A DNA stretch of 38,809 bases, taken from positions 1 through 38,809 of the forward strand of contig PNLY01000052.1 in the NCBI GenBank assembly GCA_013823325.1. Reading direction: 5' to 3'. Both the position numbers and the translations under genes were made by a program. This stretch comes from Methylobacterium sp. GTDB taxonomy: Bacteria; Pseudomonadota; Alphaproteobacteria; Rhizobiales; Beijerinckiaceae. This document shows positions 36,232 to 38,809 of the stretch, in pieces (positions within the stretch are counted from its first letter, which is position 1; every line of letters begins with the position of its first letter). The notes below the pieces were generated by a model. The model was not told the DNA's origin, did not search any database, and saw nothing but the letters and a program-made list of their open reading frames with translations.

Positions 36232-37863
36232 ATGCGTGAGATCCACCGTCAGTCCGGAATCAAGCGCGCCATCCGGCCGCTCGCGCTGGCGAGCGGTCTT
36301 TTTCTTGCGCTCGCGGGCTTTGCGGGCGCCGCCATGGCACAGGTCGTGTTCCATCGCGGCAATGACGGCGACCCGGAGACGCTCGATTCGCACAAGACCT
36401 CGACGGTCAGCGAGGCCCATCTCCTGCGCGACCTCTCCGAAGGCCTGGTGATTCACCACATCAACGGCGAGGTCGTCCCCGGCGTCGCCGAAAGCTGGAC
36501 GATGGCGCCGGACGGCAAGAGCTACGTTTTCAAGCTGCGCGCGAATGCCAAATGGTCGAATGGCGACCCGGTCACGGCGAATGATTTCGTCTTCTCGTTC
36601 CGGCGCATGGTCAATCCGGAAACCGGCGCGAAATACGCCAACATCCTCTACCCGATCCTCAACGCCGAGAAGATCAACAAGGCCAGCGAAGGCGCCAAGC
36701 TCGAGGATCTCGGTGTCAAGGCGCTCGACGAGCGCACGCTCGAGATTTCGCTGGAGCGGCCGACGCCCTATTTCCTCGAGCTGCTGACGCACCAGACCGG
36801 GCTGCCGGTCCATCCGGCTTCCCTTCAGAAATTCGGCAAGGACTTCGTCAAGCCGGAGAACTGGGTCTCGAACGGCGCCTACACGCTGAAGGAATTCGTG
36901 CCGAACTCGCATATCCGGCTGGAGAAGAACAAGAATTTCCACGACGCCGCGAACGTCAAGATCGACACGGTGATCTACTATCCGACGCCCGACTTCTCCG
37001 CCGCCGCCCGCCGCTTCCAGGCCGGCGAGCTGCAGATGACATCGGACATTCCGGCCGACCAGGTCCAGCAATTGCGCGAGAAGCTCGGCAAGGACCAGGT
37101 CCGGATCTCGCCCTATCTCGGCACCTATTTCCTGATCATCAATACCGCCAAGAAGCCGTTCGACGACATAAGGGTGCGCCGTGCGCTGTCGATGGTGATC
37201 GATCGCGAGTTCATCGCCGAGGAGATCTGGGGCGGCACCATGCTGCCGGCCTATGGCGTGATCCCGCCGAATATCGGCAATTACGGCGAGCGGGCCGAAG
37301 CCGATTTCAAGGGTACGTCCCCGCTCGACCGCGAGGACGAGGCCAAGAAGCTGCTCGCCGCCGCGGGCTTCGGGCCAGGCGTGCCGCTCAAGGTCCAGCT
37401 GCGCTACAACACCACCGACAACAACCGCCGCACCGTCATCGCCATCGCCGAGCAATGGAAGGCGATCGGCGTCGAGACCAGCTTCATCAACACCGACGGC
37501 AAGACGCATTTCGCCCTGCTGCGCGACGGCGGCGATTTCGACATCGCCCGCTATGGCTGGATCGGCGATTATTCCGACCCGCAGAACTTCCTGTTCCTGT
37601 TCCAGAGCGACAATACCGGCTTCAACTCCGGCAAGTACAACAACCCGACATTCGACGCGCTGATGAAGCAGGGCGCCGAGGAGATCGACATCGCAAAGCG
37701 CGCCGCGATCCTGCGCGAGGCCGATGCGGTCCTCGCGGCCGAAGTGCCCTGGATCCCGGTGCTCTACTATTCCTCGAAGAACCTGGTCTCGCCGAAGGTG
37801 CAGGGCTTCCAGCAGAACCTGCGCGGCGCGCTGCCGACGCGGTTCCTGAGCCTGAAGCCGTGA
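36232..37863 (+). CDS. Oligopeptide-type ABC transporter substrate-binding protein (OppA-like)
   Basis: This is a 543-residue periplasmic binding protein of the SBP_bac_5 class. The signal peptide is long (LALASGLFLALAGFAGAAMA|QV). Mature blocks are FHRGNDGDPETLDSHKTS, YVFKLRANAKWSNGDPVTA, FVFSFRRMVNPETGAKYAN, NWVSNGAYTLKEFVPNSHI, VRRALSMVIDREFIAEEIW and FDIARYGWIGDYSDPQNFLF, which resemble OppA/MppA more than the binding protein at 28 kb. The ATG at 36232 has GGAGAG about 6 bases upstream; the earlier ATG at 36133 would precede the signal peptide by 33 residues and is rejected. A permease follows after 113 bp that hold a REP/BIME-like element. Confidence 0.92.
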   Translation: MREIHRQSGIKRAIRPLALASGLFLALAGFAGAAMAQVVFHRGNDGDPETLDSHKTSTVSEAHLLRDLSEGLVIHHINGEVVPGVAESWTMAPDGKSYVFKLRANAKWSNGDPVTANDFVFSFRRMVNPETGAKYANILYPILNAEKINKASEGAKLEDLGVKALDERTLEISLERPTPYFLELLTHQTGLPVHPASLQKFGKDFVKPENWVSNGAYTLKEFVPNSHIRLEKNKNFHDAANVKIDTVIYYPTPDFSAAARRFQAGELQMTSDIPADQVQQLREKLGKDQVRISPYLGTYFLIINTAKKPFDDIRVRRALSMVIDREFIAEEIWGGTMLPAYGVIPPNIGNYGERAEADFKGTSPLDREDEAKKLLAAAGFGPGVPLKVQLRYNTTDNNRRTVIAIAEQWKAIGVETSFINTDGKTHFALLRDGGDFDIARYGWIGDYSDPQNFLFLFQSDNTGFNSGKYNNPTFDALMKQGAEEIDIAKRAAILREADAVLAAEVPWIPVLYYSSKNLVSPKVQGFQQNLRGALPTRFLSLKP

Positions 37864-37871
37864 CAGAAAGC

Positions 37872-37963
37872 GCGTCATGGCCGGGGCTGACCCGGCCATC
37901 TCAGGCCGAAGCGGGCGACCGCCAGCGCTCATGAGATGCTCGGGCCCGGCCCGAGCATGACGT
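37872..37963. repeat. REP/BIME-like element between binding-protein and permease genes
   Basis: The element is bounded by GCGTCAT (37872-37878) and ATGACGT (37957-37963). The first unit is a 9-bp hairpin, 37877-37885 with 37891-37899 (ATGGCCGGG/CCCGGCCAT), followed by CTCAGGCCG. The second unit, on the other strand, has a 9-bp stem 37936-37944 with 37950-37958 (ATGCTCGGG/CCCGAGCAT). The unit design and the flanking words are the same as in the element at 12004-12112. It occupies the gap inside the operon, where it may damp read-through. Confidence 0.75.
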
Positions 37964-37976
37964 AGGGATCGCCCCC

Positions 37977-38809
37977 GTGCTCACCTACATCCTGCGCCGC
38001 CTGACCGCCGCGATCCCGACCCTGTTCGTGATCGTGACGATCTCGTTCTTCCTGATGCGCGTCGCGCCGGGCGGGCCGTTCGATCTCGAACAGCCGCTCG
38101 AAGCCAAGGTGATGGAGAACCTAAGGCGCATCTACAAGCTCGACCAGCCGCTGTTCCAGCAATACCTGACCTATCTCGCCGCCCTGCTGCGCGGCGATTT
38201 CGGCCCGTCCTTCTATTTTCGCGACTTCTCAATCGCTGAACTGTTTGCGCAGGGGCTGCCGGTCTCGATGCGGCTGGGCGCGTCGGCCCTGCTGCTCGCG
38301 CTCACGATCGGCGGTCCGCTCGGCATGCTCGCCGCCTTCCGCCAGAACGGTGCGGCCGACCATGCGGTGATCGGTTTCGCCACCGCCGGCATCACCATCC
38401 CGAACTTCGTCGTCGCGCCGGTGCTCCAGATCGTGTTCGGGCTCACGCTCGCCTGGCTGCCGGTCGGCGGCTGGAATGGCGGCGCCTTGCGCAACAGCGT
38501 GCTGCCGGTCGTGACGCTCGCCCTCCCCCAGATCGCCGTGATCGCCCGGATGACCCGCGCGGCAATGATCGAGACCTTGCGCGCCAATCACATCCGTACA
38601 CTGCGGTCCCAGGGCCTCTCGACAACGACCATCGCGCTGCATGCGGCACGCGGCGCGGCCCTGCCGGTGGTTTCCTATCTCGGGCCGGCGGCGGCGAGCC
38701 TGCTCACCGGCTCGGTCGTGGTCGAGACGATCTTCGGCATCCCCGGCATCGGGCGCTATTTCGTCGAGGGCGCGCTCAACCGCGACTACACGCTGGTGAT
38801 GGGCACGGT
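37977..38809 (+). CDS. Oligopeptide-type ABC transporter permease (OppB-like), partial
   Basis: This gene is open to the right edge; 277 codons are visible. The start is GTG at 37977, reading VLTYILRRLTAAIPTLFVIV, the usual first membrane segment of DppB/OppB proteins. VAPGGPFDLEQPLEAKVMENL, KLDQPLFQQYLTYLAALLRGDFGPSF and the EAA-like loop HIRTLRSQGLSTTTIALHAARG follow, then ETIFGIPGIGRYFVEGAL. RVAPGGPFD is closer to OppB than to DppB. A weak AGGG lies ahead of the GTG. Only about 30 residues are missing. It is the second gene of an operon whose other permease and ATPases should follow outside the window. Confidence 0.9.
   Translation, partial: MLTYILRRLTAAIPTLFVIVTISFFLMRVAPGGPFDLEQPLEAKVMENLRRIYKLDQPLFQQYLTYLAALLRGDFGPSFYFRDFSIAELFAQGLPVSMRLGASALLLALTIGGPLGMLAAFRQNGAADHAVIGFATAGITIPNFVVAPVLQIVFGLTLAWLPVGGWNGGALRNSVLPVVTLALPQIAVIARMTRAAMIETLRANHIRTLRSQGLSTTTIALHAARGAALPVVSYLGPAAASLLTGSVVVETIFGIPGIGRYFVEGALNRDYTLVMGT

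Overview
The window looks like a chromosomal segment from a high-GC alphaproteobacterium of the order Hyphomicrobiales, with a Bosea- or Methylobacterium-like lineage as the best guess. The reasons are the GC-rich third positions, the frequent ATGA/GTGA gene overlaps, a potFGHI cassette, a TIGR03808-type Tat protein, a Rhizobium-type (ReAV-like) asparaginase and an alphaproteobacterial MeaB. The genus is inference. I see no tRNA, rRNA, integrase, transposase, phage gene or CRISPR array. Genes are densely packed and no gene-free stretch exceeds about 250 bp.

Layout. 1-359: 5' part of a DUF853/HerA-like ATPase (minus). 510-896: small DUF2267/DUF2780-like protein followed by a clean terminator. 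1143-6054: an overlapping operon mutA-thiD-mutB (both subunits of heterodimeric methylmalonyl-CoA mutase with a thiamin-pathway kinase between them). 6083-6337: small secreted Tyr/Pro/Gly-rich protein whose terminator lies on the mutB stop codon. 6517-7166: MntA/HepT-type toxin-antitoxin pair with an altered HepT motif. 7170-11141: polyamine transporter operon potFGHI (minus). 11273-12961: DUF3750 protein and, convergent to it, a lytic transglycosylase with a C-terminal SPOR-like domain; a REP/BIME-like element separates them. 12958-14837: a cystathionine gamma-synthase/lyase-family PLP enzyme divergent from an Lrp/AsnC regulator. 14985-17417: a periplasmic penicillin-acylase-family Ntn hydrolase. 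17456-19726: two tandem DUF900 alpha/beta-hydrolase lipoproteins. 19835-22247: MeaB, the methylmalonyl-CoA mutase chaperone, and a TIGR03808 Tat protein. 22251-24541: SulP anion permease overlapping a ParB/Srx-fold protein. 24593-26865: asparaginase, a formamidase-like hydrolase and a stand-alone Lrp ligand-binding domain. 26872-33660: LysR regulator divergent from a complete peptide-type ABC transporter. 33765-36059: NADP malic enzyme with a phosphotransacetylase-like domain. 36232-38809: binding protein and first permease of a second peptide-type transporter, cut by the window end.

How the genes fit together. The mutase subunits, MeaB and possibly the PLP enzyme (if it yields 2-oxobutyrate) fit propionyl-CoA to succinyl-CoA metabolism. 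The malic enzyme can drain the resulting C4 acids to pyruvate with NADPH. The many uptake systems (polyamine, two peptide-type, SulP) together with asparaginase and the amide hydrolases suggest scavenging of organic nitrogen and carbon.

Most notable signals beyond ordinary genes: (i) two REP/BIME-like elements at 12004-12112 and 37872-37963, each made of two inverted hairpin units with CGTCAT...ATGACG ends; (ii) very strong hairpins between binding-protein and permease genes of both peptide-type operons; (iii) a SulP-STAS permease coupled to a ParB/Srx-fold protein; (iv) a HepT whose conserved arginine position holds glycine; (v) thiD embedded between the mutase subunits.
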